Positions 7,596 through 15,249 of a stretch of DNA of 19,827 bases are shown in pieces (the first letter of the stretch is position 1; every line of letters starts with the position of its first letter). The notes under the pieces are model-generated. The model saw only the letters and a list, made by a program, of their open reading frames with translations. It did no database searches and was not told the DNA's origin. The stretch spans positions 1-19,827 of the forward strand of contig CAKRWZ010000032.1 of the NCBI GenBank assembly GCA_934418295.1, read 5' to 3'. The stretch comes from an uncultured Mediterraneibacter sp. GTDB taxonomy: Bacteria; Bacillota; Clostridia; Lachnospirales; Lachnospiraceae. The position numbers and the translations under genes are program-made.

Positions 7596-8030
7596 TTATT
7601 TGTATTTTTCTTCGCAATATTTACAGCGGTATACTTCTTTTTCAGGATCGGAAAGGACAAATACCTGATCCAGACCCTGCTCGATGGAAGTGATACAGCG
7701 CGGATTTTTGCAGCGGATGATATTCCGGATCTCTTTCGGAAGTGTCAGCCGCTTTTTTTCTACTACGGTATCGTGTTGGATGATATTGACGGTAATGTTA
7801 TGGTCGATGAAACCGATGATGTCCAGATCGATAATGTCGATGGGACATTCGATTTTCATGATATCCTTTTTGCCCATCTTTTCACTGCGGGCGTTTTTGA
7901 TGATGGCAACGCAGCAATCCAGCTTATCCAGATCCAAATACTTGTAGAGCTCCATGCTTTTTCCGGCCTCGATATGATCCAGAACAAATCCCTCCGAGAT
8001 ACTGCTGACATTCAGTGTATTGTTTACCAT
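7596..8030 (-). CDS. pyrI: Aspartate carbamoyltransferase regulatory subunit
   Basis: PyrI pairs with PyrB to form the allosteric aspartate transcarbamoylase and binds the nucleotide effectors. The start is taken at 8030 (ATG), 144 residues: AAAGGAG lies 8 nt upstream and the product MVNNTLNVSSIS... begins like the family. The frame can be extended to a TTG at 8054, but that lies at the pyrB stop and has no ribosome binding site. The C-terminal zinc domain is intact with Cys107, Cys112, Cys136 and Cys139 (CKNPRC ... CKYC). The N-terminal allosteric domain contains the Lys-rich strand ending EKKRLTLP (91-98). pyrB lies 20 bp upstream on the same strand. The gene converges on rnpB, with the stop only 6 nt beyond the RNA's P1 helix. 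Confidence 0.96.
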   Translation of the reverse strand: MVNNTLNVSSISEGFVLDHIEAGKSMELYKYLDLDKLDCCVAIIKNARSEKMGKKDIMKIECPIDIIDLDIIGFIDHNITVNIIQHDTVVEKKRLTLPKEIRNIIRCKNPRCITSIEQGLDQVFVLSDPEKEVYRCKYCEEKYK

Positions 8031-8050
8031 AATACGGTCTCCTTTCTCAA

Positions 8051-8971
8051 TCAATCGACGTGAATTCCCAGGAGAGTCAGGATCAATGCTTCCCGGACGT
8101 AAACACCATATTGTACCTGTTTGAAGTAAGCGGCTCTCGGATCGTTATCGACCTCCACGGAAATTTCATTGACCCTCGGAAGGGGATGGAGAACCGGCAT
8201 ATCCTCTTTTGCAAGCCGCATTTTCTTTTTGTCCAGGATATAAAAATCCTTCATGCGGACGTAATCTTCTTCGTTGAAAAAACGTTCTTTCTGTACACGG
8301 GTCATGTAGAGGACATCCAACTCCGGAAGGGCTTCCTCCAGACGGACAACTTCGTTGTAAGGAATGTTGTTTTTGTCCAGAACATCTTCGCGGATATAGC
8401 TTGGAAGTCTCAATTCTTCCGGGGAGATCAGGACAAAGCGGATGTTTTTATAACGGACCAGGGCATTGATCAGAGAATGAACGGTACGTCCGAATTTCAG
8501 ATCGCCGCAAAGTCCGATCACTAGGTTGTCCAGACGGCCCTTTGTAGAACGGATGGTCAAAAGATCGGCCAAAGTCTGGGTCGGGTGCTGATGACCGCCG
8601 TCTCCGGCGTTTATGATCGGAATGCTGGAATACTGGGCGGCAACCATAGGAGCGCCCTCTTTATAATGCCGCATGGCACAGATGTCTGCATAGCAGGAGA
8701 TGACCCGAATGGTATCGGCTACGCTTTCTCCTTTGGAAGCAGAGCTGGAAGCGGCAGAAGAAAAGCCAAGTACATTACCGCCAAGATTCAGCATTGCTGT
8801 TTCATGGCTCAAACGGGTACGTGTACTAGGCTCATAAAATAAAGTCGCAAGTTTTTTCCCCTCACAGGCGTGAGCATATTTGTCAGGATGTGCTTCAATA
8901 TCGTTTGCCAGATCTAAGATCTGGTCCAGTTCCTCGACGGAAAGGTCGAGAGGACTCATCAGATGTCTCAT
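8051..8971 (-). CDS. pyrB: Aspartate carbamoyltransferase catalytic subunit
   Basis: PyrB condenses carbamoyl phosphate with aspartate to N-carbamoyl-aspartate, the committed step of pyrimidine synthesis. With start ATG 8971 (GAAGGAGG 5 nt upstream) the product has 307 residues, normal for the family; a TTG at 8986 would overlap the ribosome binding site. Motifs are the carbamoyl-phosphate loop FYEPSTRTR (45-53), SSASKGES with Lys80 from the neighbouring subunit, GDGGHQHPTQTLAD (123-136) and HPLPRVNEI near the end. Pairing with PyrI means the E. coli-type regulated holoenzyme rather than the unregulated Bacillus form. Only about 58 nt separate the proposed transcript start from the gene, and I see no PyrR-type attenuator or terminator hairpin there. 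The rest of the pyr genes are not in the window. Confidence 0.97.
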   Translation of the reverse strand: MRHLMSPLDLSVEELDQILDLANDIEAHPDKYAHACEGKKLATLFYEPSTRTRLSHETAMLNLGGNVLGFSSAASSSASKGESVADTIRVISCYADICAMRHYKEGAPMVAAQYSSIPIINAGDGGHQHPTQTLADLLTIRSTKGRLDNLVIGLCGDLKFGRTVHSLINALVRYKNIRFVLISPEELRLPSYIREDVLDKNNIPYNEVVRLEEALPELDVLYMTRVQKERFFNEEDYVRMKDFYILDKKKMRLAKEDMPVLHPLPRVNEISVEVDNDPRAAYFKQVQYGVYVREALILTLLGIHVD

Positions 8972-9035
8972 AAAAACCTCCTTCAATCAGCTTGATGTGA
9001 TTATCATGGTGTATCGGTTTCGGTATGTCTAACAC

Positions 9036-9064
9036 ATCATATATCATCTTTCTTTATTTTGCAA
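9036..9064 (-). promoter_or_regulatory. Candidate sigma-A promoter of pyrBI
   Basis: Read on the minus strand, TTGCAA (9064-9059), a 17-bp spacer and TATGAT (9041-9036) match the consensus at 4 of 6 and 5 of 6 positions. The implied start near 9029 leaves a short leader before pyrB. Confidence 0.55.
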
Positions 9065-9147
9065 TCTTTGAAAATGGATTTTTTGATTCTTTTTCTTTTG
9101 TAATTTCGGAAGTAGGTAAACTTGTCCTATAGATTTTGAAGGTAGGA

Positions 9148-9158
9148 TATGCTAAAAT
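9148..9158 (+). promoter_or_regulatory. Extended -10 promoter of pheA
   Basis: TATGCTAAAAT matches the extended -10 form TRTGnTATAAT, with only one departure in the hexamer. The -35 region (TAGATT-like) is poor, as expected for extended -10 promoters. The start would fall near 9165, so the transcript begins just before the palindromic leader. Confidence 0.6.
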
Positions 9159-9170
9159 TAAAAATTACGG

Positions 9171-9206
9171 GACAGCAGATCAGGCTGTCTGCAGACAAAC
9201 TGCAGA
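9171..9206 (+). repeat. Nested palindromes in the pheA leader
   Basis: Two hairpins share 2 nt: GACAGC/GCTGTC (9171-9189, 7-nt loop) and TCTGCAG/CTGCAGA (9188-9206, 5-nt loop). A 12-bp perfect palindrome TGTCTGCAGACA (9186-9197) spans their junction. No T-run follows. An operator or a leader RNA switch is possible; function unknown. Confidence 0.5.
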
Positions 9207-9215
9207 AAAGAGGGC

Positions 9216-10352
9216 ATGAAAGTGGCAGATTTAAAAGAGCTGAGAGAGCGGATCGACCGGATCGACCGGGAAATGGTCCGACTGTATGAAGAGCGTATGC
9301 GCACTTGTGCGGAAGTTGGAGAATATAAGATCCTGAATGGGAAAAAGGTGTTTGACAGGCAGCGGGAGAGAGAGAAGATCGCCGCAGTCATTTCCCAGAC
9401 GGAGGGAGAATTGAACAAAAAGGGAGTGCAGGAGCTGTTTGAACTGTTGATGGCAGTGAGCCGAAAAAAGCAGTACCAGATGTTGACGGAGCACGGAGAA
9501 TTGGGACGGCTTCCGTTCATTGGTGTGGATGACATGGACTGGAAAAATTCCAGAGTCGTGTTCCAGGGAACGGAAGGTTCTTACAGTCAGGAAGCAATGT
9601 TCCGGTATTTCGGAACAGATATTCGTAATTTTTCAGTACAGAAATTTCGGGATGCCATGGAAGTGATCGAAGAAGGAAGTGCTGATTTTGCCGTGCTCCC
9701 CATCGAAAATTCTTCTGCAGGTACAGTGGATGAGGTGATTGACCTGTTGGTGGAATTTGAAAATTATATCGTAGATGAACTGGTGCTTCCGGTACGTCAT
9801 ATGCTGGCAGGAATACCGGGGGCGTCTTTGGGCGGGCTGCGGGAGGTTTATTCCCATCCCCAGGCATTGATGCAGAGCGCCAGGTATCTGGATGCACATC
9901 GGGACTGGCAGCAGATCAGCGTGGCGAACACCGCCGTGGCGGCAAAAAGGGTTTTGGAGGAACAGGATCCTGGGAAAGCGGCTATCTGCAGCGAGCATGC
10001 CGCAAAGGTATACGGGCTTCAGATCCTGGAGAGGGAGATCAATGATAATTCTAATAATTCCACCCGGTTCATCATTGTGACGAATCAGAAGATCTTTTTG
10101 AAAAAAGCTTCCAGGATCAGCATTTGCTTTGAAGTGCCTCATGAAAGTGGATCATTATACCATATTTTGTCTCACTTTATTTTCAATGACCTAAATATGA
10201 CGAAAATCGAGTCCAGGCCATTGGAGGGAAGACCCTGGGAATATCGGTTTTTCGTGGATTTTGAAGGAAACATGGCAGACCCGGCCGTGAAAAATGCGGT
10301 GAGGGGACTTCGGGAAGAGGCGTTGAATCTCAGGATTCTGGGAAATTATTGA
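9216..10352 (+). CDS. pheA: Bifunctional chorismate mutase/prephenate dehydratase (P-protein)
   Basis: The enzyme converts chorismate to prephenate and then to phenylpyruvate, the branch leading to phenylalanine. Domains in order: AroQ-type chorismate mutase (about 4-90, DLKELRERIDRIDREM), prephenate dehydratase (about 112-290, with GTEGSYSQEAM and the catalytic NSTRF at 281-285) and an ACT domain (about 300-375). The ACT domain carries GSLYHIL (312-318) and ESRP (332-335), the phenylalanine-binding segments, so feedback inhibition by phenylalanine is expected. The 378-residue length is normal for the fusion. The exact start is uncertain: ATG 9216 is only 1 nt after AGAGGG, whereas GTG 9222 (VADLKEL...) has proper spacing and fits the family N-terminus. 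Its divergent neighbour is pyrBI; DUF815 follows 106 bp later. Confidence 0.96.
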   Translation: MKVADLKELRERIDRIDREMVRLYEERMRTCAEVGEYKILNGKKVFDRQREREKIAAVISQTEGELNKKGVQELFELLMAVSRKKQYQMLTEHGELGRLPFIGVDDMDWKNSRVVFQGTEGSYSQEAMFRYFGTDIRNFSVQKFRDAMEVIEEGSADFAVLPIENSSAGTVDEVIDLLVEFENYIVDELVLPVRHMLAGIPGASLGGLREVYSHPQALMQSARYLDAHRDWQQISVANTAVAAKRVLEEQDPGKAAICSEHAAKVYGLQILEREINDNSNNSTRFIIVTNQKIFLKKASRISICFEVPHESGSLYHILSHFIFNDLNMTKIESRPLEGRPWEYRFFVDFEGNMADPAVKNAVRGLREEALNLRILGNY

Positions 10353-10458
10353 TATATTTAGATATATGATATTGAGAAGATAATGAGACGGGATCGTCAT
10401 GAAAAAATGGGATCGAGATTGCTGAGATACCTGTGAGTGAGAAAGAAGGAATGCGAAA

Positions 10459-11748
10459 ATGAGAACGAATGAATTGATTTTATACAGGCATATGGGGCAG
10501 GAAAATATCCTGCGGGACATGAGCTTTCTGATGGAAAATTTTGAAAGCGGTTTTTACAATCCGGAGGATATGAGAGGGCTGCTTTTTGAGGCGGTGAGCA
10601 ATCTGATGGAACTGTCGGCGAGCCACGGTTTTGAAGGAAATCTGTGGCATACCTATCTGACCTATCTGCTGGTCAGCGATGAAAATGCTTACAGTACGGC
10701 GTGTGAGATTGTCGGTCCGGCGGAAGGAAGCATCAACCGGGTGGCAGAGCATGATTTTGCGATCTTTAAAGAGTTGTTTGACTATGATTTTCAGCCGATG
10801 CAGAAGCGGCTGCAGGCAGAATGCCTGGACATCCTTTTCCGGTATCAGGATAACGGGACCGGCGGAAAGATGTTCAACGCGCGGATCAGAGACCGGGTTT
10901 GTGAACTGGCGCGGAGTCTGGAGCAGGCGGAGGATGTCAAAACGTTTAAAGCAATCATGACAGAGTTCTACAAAGAGTTTGGTGTGGGTAAATTCGGACT
11001 GCATAAAGCCTTTCGGATCGAACATATCGGAGATAAAGCAGAGATCGTGCCGGTCACAAAGATCGCACATATGCATCTGGACGATCTGGTGGGATACGAG
11101 ATGGCAAAGGAAAAACTGATCCAGAATACGGAAGCCTTTGTGGAAGGGCGCAGGGCAAACAACTGCCTGCTCTTCGGAGATGCAGGGACCGGAAAATCCT
11201 CTTCCATTAAAGCGATCCTGAACCAGTATTATGACAAAGGCCTGCGCATGATCGAGGTCTACAAGCATCAGTTCCAGGATCTGCATGCGGTGATCGACCA
11301 GATCAAAAAAAGAAACTACAAGTTTATCATTTACATGGATGATCTTTCCTTTGAGGAATTTGAGATCGAGTATAAATATCTGAAAGCGGTGATCGAAGGC
11401 GGTTTGGAGAAAAAGCCGGACAATGTGCTGATCTATGCCACCTCCAACCGGAGACATCTGATCCGGGAGACCTTCCGGGATAACGAGGACCGGGATGAAG
11501 AGCTGCACACCAACGATACGGTGCAGGAGAAATTGTCTCTGGTCGCGCGTTTCGGCGTTACGATCTATTTTGGGTCTCCGGATAAAAAACAGTTCCAGCA
11601 GATTGTAAAGACATTGGCCGAGAAGCACGGGCTGGAGATGCCGGAAGAAGAGCTGCTTCTGGAAGCAAACAAATGGGAATTGAACCATGGAGGACTCTCC
11701 GGAAGAACTGCCCAGCAGTTTATCGATTACCTGCTGGGCAAAAAATAA
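10459..11748 (+). CDS. DUF815 family AAA ATPase, function unknown
   Basis: A 429-residue cytoplasmic protein with an AAA core. The N-terminal half (1-200) is a family-specific alpha-helical region. Then come Walker A GDAGTGKSS (240-248), Walker B FIIYMDD (289-295), a sensor-1 type ATSN (327-330), a candidate arginine finger Arg364 (LVARFG) and a sensor-2 type GLSGR (412-416). The long insert RETFRDNEDRDEELH (336-350) with NDTVQEKLSLVARFG is the DUF815 hallmark as I remember it. All nucleotide-binding residues look intact, so it should bind and hydrolyse ATP. Its client is unknown; an AAA helicase-loader or remodeller role is only analogy. The ATG has AAGGA 10 nt upstream. The neighbours (pheA upstream, rqcH converging 13 bp downstream) do not point to a function. 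Confidence 0.88.
   Translation: MRTNELILYRHMGQENILRDMSFLMENFESGFYNPEDMRGLLFEAVSNLMELSASHGFEGNLWHTYLTYLLVSDENAYSTACEIVGPAEGSINRVAEHDFAIFKELFDYDFQPMQKRLQAECLDILFRYQDNGTGGKMFNARIRDRVCELARSLEQAEDVKTFKAIMTEFYKEFGVGKFGLHKAFRIEHIGDKAEIVPVTKIAHMHLDDLVGYEMAKEKLIQNTEAFVEGRRANNCLLFGDAGTGKSSSIKAILNQYYDKGLRMIEVYKHQFQDLHAVIDQIKKRNYKFIIYMDDLSFEEFEIEYKYLKAVIEGGLEKKPDNVLIYATSNRRHLIRETFRDNEDRDEELHTNDTVQEKLSLVARFGVTIYFGSPDKKQFQQIVKTLAEKHGLEMPEEELLLEANKWELNHGGLSGRTAQQFIDYLLGKK
11710..11739 (+). repeat. Inverted repeat at the 3' end of the DUF815 gene
   Basis: GCCCAGCAG (11710-11718) and CTGCTGGGC (11731-11739) form a 9-bp perfect stem with a 12-nt loop inside the last codons. The plus strand continues with an A-run and the minus strand lacks a T-run after it, so it is not a standard terminator on either strand, although it lies at the convergent gene junction. 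Confidence 0.45.
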
Positions 11749-11761
11749 AACAAAAAAGAAT

Positions 11762-13498
11762 TTAAAGGACTTCCCGGATGCCGGAAATATCGGAGTCGAT
11801 CATCATCGAATAGTTGGTGTAGTAAACGACGAAGCCGGGTTTTGCACCTTTGGGCTTTTTGACTTCTTTGCGAAGGACGTAATCAACTTCAGCTTTTTCG
11901 CTGCTTCTGGCCTGTGAGTAATGAGCAGCCAGACGTCCGGCTTCTTCGAAGGTGCGGTCCGGAAGCTCTTTGCCCCCGGTTTTCACAATGACGTGAGAGC
12001 CGGGTGTTTTTTTTGCATGGAACCACCAGTCCCCTCCGTTGGCAAAATGAAAGGTCAGTTCATCGTTCTGCAGGTTGTTTTTGCCCACGTACATGTCAAA
12101 TCCGTCGCTGGAAATATAATGCAGAGGTTTGCTGAGGATCTTGGGCTTTTTGTTGCCTTTTTTCCGGCGGATGTAACCGGATTGCTCCAACTCTTCCCGC
12201 AGCTGGATCAAGTCGTCTTCGTTTTCGGCGATATCCAGAGCATTGTTGATCGACTCTAGATAATGGATCTCATCCTGAGTCTCTTTGGAAAGAGTGCTTA
12301 AGGCTTCAAAAGTACGCTTCAGCTTATTGTAACGGGCAAAATACTTCTGGGCGTTTTCCAGCGGCGTTTTGGCAGTGTCTAAGGGGATTGTGACCTCTTC
12401 CCCGGTATAATAGTTGACTGTTTTCAGCTCTTTGCTTCCTTCTTGTACATCATATCCATACACGTTTAAGAGCTCCCCATATATTTTGTATTTATCTCTT
12501 TTTTCAGTATCTTTTAACTGACGGATCTGGAGATCATATTTTTTGCGGTTCCGTTCCAGAGCCGTGGAGACGATATGGCGGAGATCCGAAGATTTCTGCC
12601 GGATTCGTGTCAGGCGACTGCGGGTAGAATAAAAGGTTTCCAGAACTTCAGAAACGGAAGCAAAATCCTTTCGCTGCAGATCGGGGAAATGCGTTAGCGG
12701 AAGAGAAGCAAATTCCACCGGTTCCGGACCGGAAAAATAGATGGCAGGTGTGAACTCGCCGGCTTTTACAGCTTCAAAAAACAGTGAAAACTGTCGATAA
12801 AGGTGAACCAGATGGTCAGCCGGCATCTCCTTTGGCGGAATGTCGGAAGACAGCTCTGCAACAGAGCAGATTTCCTCTGCGAAGACGGGACTGATGCCGG
12901 TAAAGCTGCTGTAGATCGCCTTGCCAAGGGGCATAGGCTTCTCACAGAGATGTGTTATAAAATCTGCCTCTGAAACAGAAAGCGGGTCCAGTTTGGAACG
13001 GGTATCTGGAATAAAGTAAGGACGTCCCGGCAATACTTCACGTACAGAGCTCATCTGGGCGGACACGTGTTTGATACTGTCGATGATGGTGCCGTCCGAT
13101 GTACAGAAAATGATGTTGCTGTGTTTTCCCATGATCTCTACGATCAGCTCTTTCGTGCAGAGATCGCCCATTTCATCCAGGTGCTCGATTTCAAAGCGGA
13201 TGATCCGCTCAAGTCCGGGCTGGGAAATCCGTGTGATCCTGCCGCCGTTGATATGCTTGCGCAGAAGCATACAAAAGTTTGGAGCAGTCATCGGGCTGGG
13301 TTTATTCGTCTTGGTCAGATAAATAAGAGGAAGGGAAGCGTTTGCGGATATGGACAGCCGATTTTGCCCGGAAGGCGTTTTTAAAGTCAGAAGAAGCTCG
13401 TCCGTTTCCGGTTGTGCGATCCGGGCAATTCTTGCATTTAATATGGTATCGTTTAATTCTTTGGTGATATTTGCTGTGGTAATTCCGTCAAAAGCCAT
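11762..13498 (-). CDS. rqcH: RqcH/Rqc2-type NFACT protein (fibronectin-binding protein A homologue)
   Basis: RqcH binds stalled 50S-peptidyl-tRNA complexes, recruits tRNA-Ala and adds C-terminal alanine tails that mark the broken product for proteolysis. Older names reflect fibronectin binding. The start is ATG 13498 (AGGGAGG about 7 nt upstream), giving 578 residues (MAFDGITTANITKEL...). The frame extends 100 codons upstream, but that part overlaps the promoter and is unlike the family. NFACT-N spans about 1-270, a charged coiled-coil/HhH middle about 270-440, and the NFACT-R domain follows (SSDGFDMYVGKNNLQND, GGDWWFHAKKTPGSHV). Position 97-98 is Glu-Arg (GLERII), where B. subtilis RqcH has the functionally important Asp97-Arg98, a conservative change. 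The gene converges on DUF815 and diverges from yicC. Confidence 0.95.
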   Translation of the reverse strand: MAFDGITTANITKELNDTILNARIARIAQPETDELLLTLKTPSGQNRLSISANASLPLIYLTKTNKPSPMTAPNFCMLLRKHINGGRITRISQPGLERIIRFEIEHLDEMGDLCTKELIVEIMGKHSNIIFCTSDGTIIDSIKHVSAQMSSVREVLPGRPYFIPDTRSKLDPLSVSEADFITHLCEKPMPLGKAIYSSFTGISPVFAEEICSVAELSSDIPPKEMPADHLVHLYRQFSLFFEAVKAGEFTPAIYFSGPEPVEFASLPLTHFPDLQRKDFASVSEVLETFYSTRSRLTRIRQKSSDLRHIVSTALERNRKKYDLQIRQLKDTEKRDKYKIYGELLNVYGYDVQEGSKELKTVNYYTGEEVTIPLDTAKTPLENAQKYFARYNKLKRTFEALSTLSKETQDEIHYLESINNALDIAENEDDLIQLREELEQSGYIRRKKGNKKPKILSKPLHYISSDGFDMYVGKNNLQNDELTFHFANGGDWWFHAKKTPGSHVIVKTGGKELPDRTFEEAGRLAAHYSQARSSEKAEVDYVLRKEVKKPKGAKPGFVVYYTNYSMMIDSDISGIREVL

Positions 13499-13531
13499 GG
13501 TGTATCCTCCCTTTTCTGCTTTGCTTTTCTG

Positions 13532-13560
13532 ATTGTATCGAGTCCGGAAGACAATGTCAA
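13532..13560 (-). promoter_or_regulatory. Sigma-A promoter of rqcH
   Basis: On the minus strand, TTGACA (13560-13555), a 17-bp spacer and TACAAT (13537-13532) form a near-perfect promoter, with a start near 13525 and a 25-30 nt leader before the rqcH ribosome binding site region. It also argues against the longer upstream reading frame. Confidence 0.8.
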
Positions 13561-13644
13561 TGCAAAACTCCGGGAGGGATCCGGACGGAAACCAAAGAGA
13601 CAACAGGGGATGCAAGGAAAACCGGGTTACGCGAGGGAATAGCC

Positions 13645-13674
13645 TTGACCTTTTCATCGGTTCCGCGTTATAAT
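13645..13674 (+). promoter_or_regulatory. Sigma-A promoter of yicC-gmk-rpoZ
   Basis: TTGACC (13645-13650), an 18-bp spacer and TATAAT (13669-13674) lie 38 bp before yicC. It diverges from the rqcH promoter, with about 85 bp between the two -35 boxes. Confidence 0.8.
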
Positions 13675-13711
13675 GCAAGAATAACCGTAAAGAGAAGGTC
13701 AGGAGGAAATT

Positions 13712-14590
13712 ATGGTAAAAAGCATGACGGGTTTTGGGCGTTGTGAAGTGGTCAGAGACTCGAGAAAATATACGGTAGAGCTGAAGAGCGTTAATCACCG
13801 TTATCTGGATGTGGGGATCCGGATGCCGAAAAAGTTTAATTTTTTTGAAACTGCGATCCGAAATCTCTTGAAGCAGTATGCAGGGCGCGGGAAGATTGAT
13901 GTGTTTATTACATATGAAGATACGGCAGAGCGGCAGGTCTCTCTGAAATATAATGAAGCTTTGGCGGGAGAATATCTTGCCTGTCTGAAAAAGATGGAAG
14001 AGACTTTCGGCCTGGATAACGATATCCGGGTTTCTGCATTGTCCCGTTATCCGGACGTGATCACCATGGAGGAGCAGACCCTGGATGAAGAGGAGATCTG
14101 GAACGGGTTGAAAGAAGCACTGGAAGGTGCTTTTGGACAGTTTGTGGAGACGCGGACAGCAGAAGGGGTCAGCCTGGAAAAGGATATCCTGGAGAAGCTG
14201 GACTTCATGGAAAAAGAAGTGGCTTATATCGAGGGCAGGGCTCCGGAGATCGTCAGCGAGTACCGGAAAAAGCTGGAAGAAAAAGTCAAAGAGCTTTTAG
14301 GGGATGCGCAGATCGATGAGAACCGTCTGGCGACGGAGATCGTTATTTTTGCAGACAAAGTCTGTACGGACGAGGAGATCGTCCGGCTGAAGAGCCATAT
14401 CGCCCATATGCGTTCTGTTTTCAAGGAAAAAGGAGAGATCGGAAGAAAGTTGGACTTCATTGCCCAGGAAATGAACCGGGAATCCAATACGATCCTTTCT
14501 AAGGCAAATGATCTGGATGTGTCAAACCATGCGATCAACCTGAAAACAGAGATCGAAAAAGTGAGAGAGCAGATCCAGAATATCGAGTAA
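13712..14590 (+). CDS. yicC: YicC/YloC family endoribonuclease
   Basis: YicC-type proteins are recently recognised endoribonucleases that influence RNA decay; the Bacillus homologue is YloC. The 292-residue protein begins with the family signature VKSMTGFGR (2-10). It has VELKSVNHRYLDV (about 22-34) and ends with the conserved block GRKLDFIAQEMNRESNT (about 246-262) followed by SKANDLDV. A long acidic helical middle (about 150-210) is typical. The ATG has AGGAGG 6 nt upstream. It is first in a transcript with gmk (19 bp later) and rpoZ. In many Firmicutes the small gene remA sits between yicC and gmk; here the gap is too short to hold it. RNA targets cannot be predicted from sequence. Confidence 0.96.
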   Translation: MVKSMTGFGRCEVVRDSRKYTVELKSVNHRYLDVGIRMPKKFNFFETAIRNLLKQYAGRGKIDVFITYEDTAERQVSLKYNEALAGEYLACLKKMEETFGLDNDIRVSALSRYPDVITMEEQTLDEEEIWNGLKEALEGAFGQFVETRTAEGVSLEKDILEKLDFMEKEVAYIEGRAPEIVSEYRKKLEEKVKELLGDAQIDENRLATEIVIFADKVCTDEEIVRLKSHIAHMRSVFKEKGEIGRKLDFIAQEMNRESNTILSKANDLDVSNHAINLKTEIEKVREQIQNIE

Positions 14591-14609
14591 AGGCAGAAGG
14601 AAGAGAAGT

Positions 14610-15248
14610 ATGAACACAGAAAAAGGTATTTTGATTGTAGTATCCGGGTTTTCGGGTTCCGGAAAGGGGAGTATCATGAAAGAACTTCTCCGGAGATATC
14701 AGTCGTATGCGCTCTCTATTTCTGCGACGACGAGAAAACCCCGCAAAGGCGAAAAAGACGGAAGAGAATATTTCTTTAAAACAGAAGAGCAGTTTGAAAA
14801 AATGATTGCGAATCAGGAATTGATAGAGTATGCTAAGTACGTGGATAACTATTACGGAACGCCCCGTAAATACGTGGAAGAGCAGCTCCTTGCAGGCAAG
14901 GATATCATCCTGGAGATTGAGATGCAGGGCGCCTTAAAGATCAAAGAACGGTTTCCGGAGACACTGCTTCTGTTTGTGACGCCGCCAAATGCCCAGGAGC
15001 TGAAAAATCGGCTGACAGGCAGAGGAACGGAGACGATGGAGGTGATCGAATCCCGTATGAAACGTGCTGCGGAAGAGGCAGAATATATGAAACAGTACGA
15101 TTATCTGGTGGTCAACGATGAGTTGGATGCATGTGTGGAAGAAGTGCATCATCTGATACAGTGTGCCCATTCGCGGACGATTTTTCAAAAAGAGTTTATC
15201 CGCACGATCAAACAGGATTTAAAAGAGATATTGAAAGGAGATAAATAA
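14610..15248 (+). CDS. gmk: Guanylate kinase
   Basis: Gmk phosphorylates GMP to GDP with ATP, an essential step of guanine nucleotide synthesis and recycling, including pools feeding (p)ppGpp. The 212-residue protein has the P-loop GFSGSGKGS (13-21), the GMP-binding segment SISATTRKPRKGEKDGREYFF (starts near 37), and EYAKYVDNYYGTP (about 72-84). The lid region with RLTGRGTE is followed by the helix ESRMKRAAEEAEYM. AAGGAAGAG precedes the ATG by about 4 nt. It lies between yicC and rpoZ, the usual Firmicute order, and the stop is separated from the rpoZ start by one base. Confidence 0.98.
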   Translation: MNTEKGILIVVSGFSGSGKGSIMKELLRRYQSYALSISATTRKPRKGEKDGREYFFKTEEQFEKMIANQELIEYAKYVDNYYGTPRKYVEEQLLAGKDIILEIEMQGALKIKERFPETLLLFVTPPNAQELKNRLTGRGTETMEVIESRMKRAAEEAEYMKQYDYLVVNDELDACVEEVHHLIQCAHSRTIFQKEFIRTIKQDLKEILKGDK

Positions 15249-15249
15249 T

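Noticed and set aside
8972..9029. PyrR-type attenuator in the pyrBI leader
   Set aside because: The leader is about 58 nt, has only weak 4-5 bp pairings and no terminator hairpin.
10383..10436. 17-codon frame (MRRDRHEKMGSRLLRYL) before the DUF815 gene
   Set aside because: Only a weak GAGAAG precedes it, there is no overlap with the next gene, and nothing else supports it; a GGGATCG direct repeat nearby also seems accidental.
10480..11688. 402-codon minus-strand frame opposite the DUF815 gene
   Set aside because: Fully antisense to a gene with intact AAA motifs; composition (many His, Phe, Cys, Gln) is that of a shadow frame.
13499..13798. 100-codon upstream extension of rqcH
   Set aside because: It covers a near-perfect sigma-A promoter for rqcH and part of yicC, and the residues do not look like NFACT; ATG 13498 has a good ribosome binding site.
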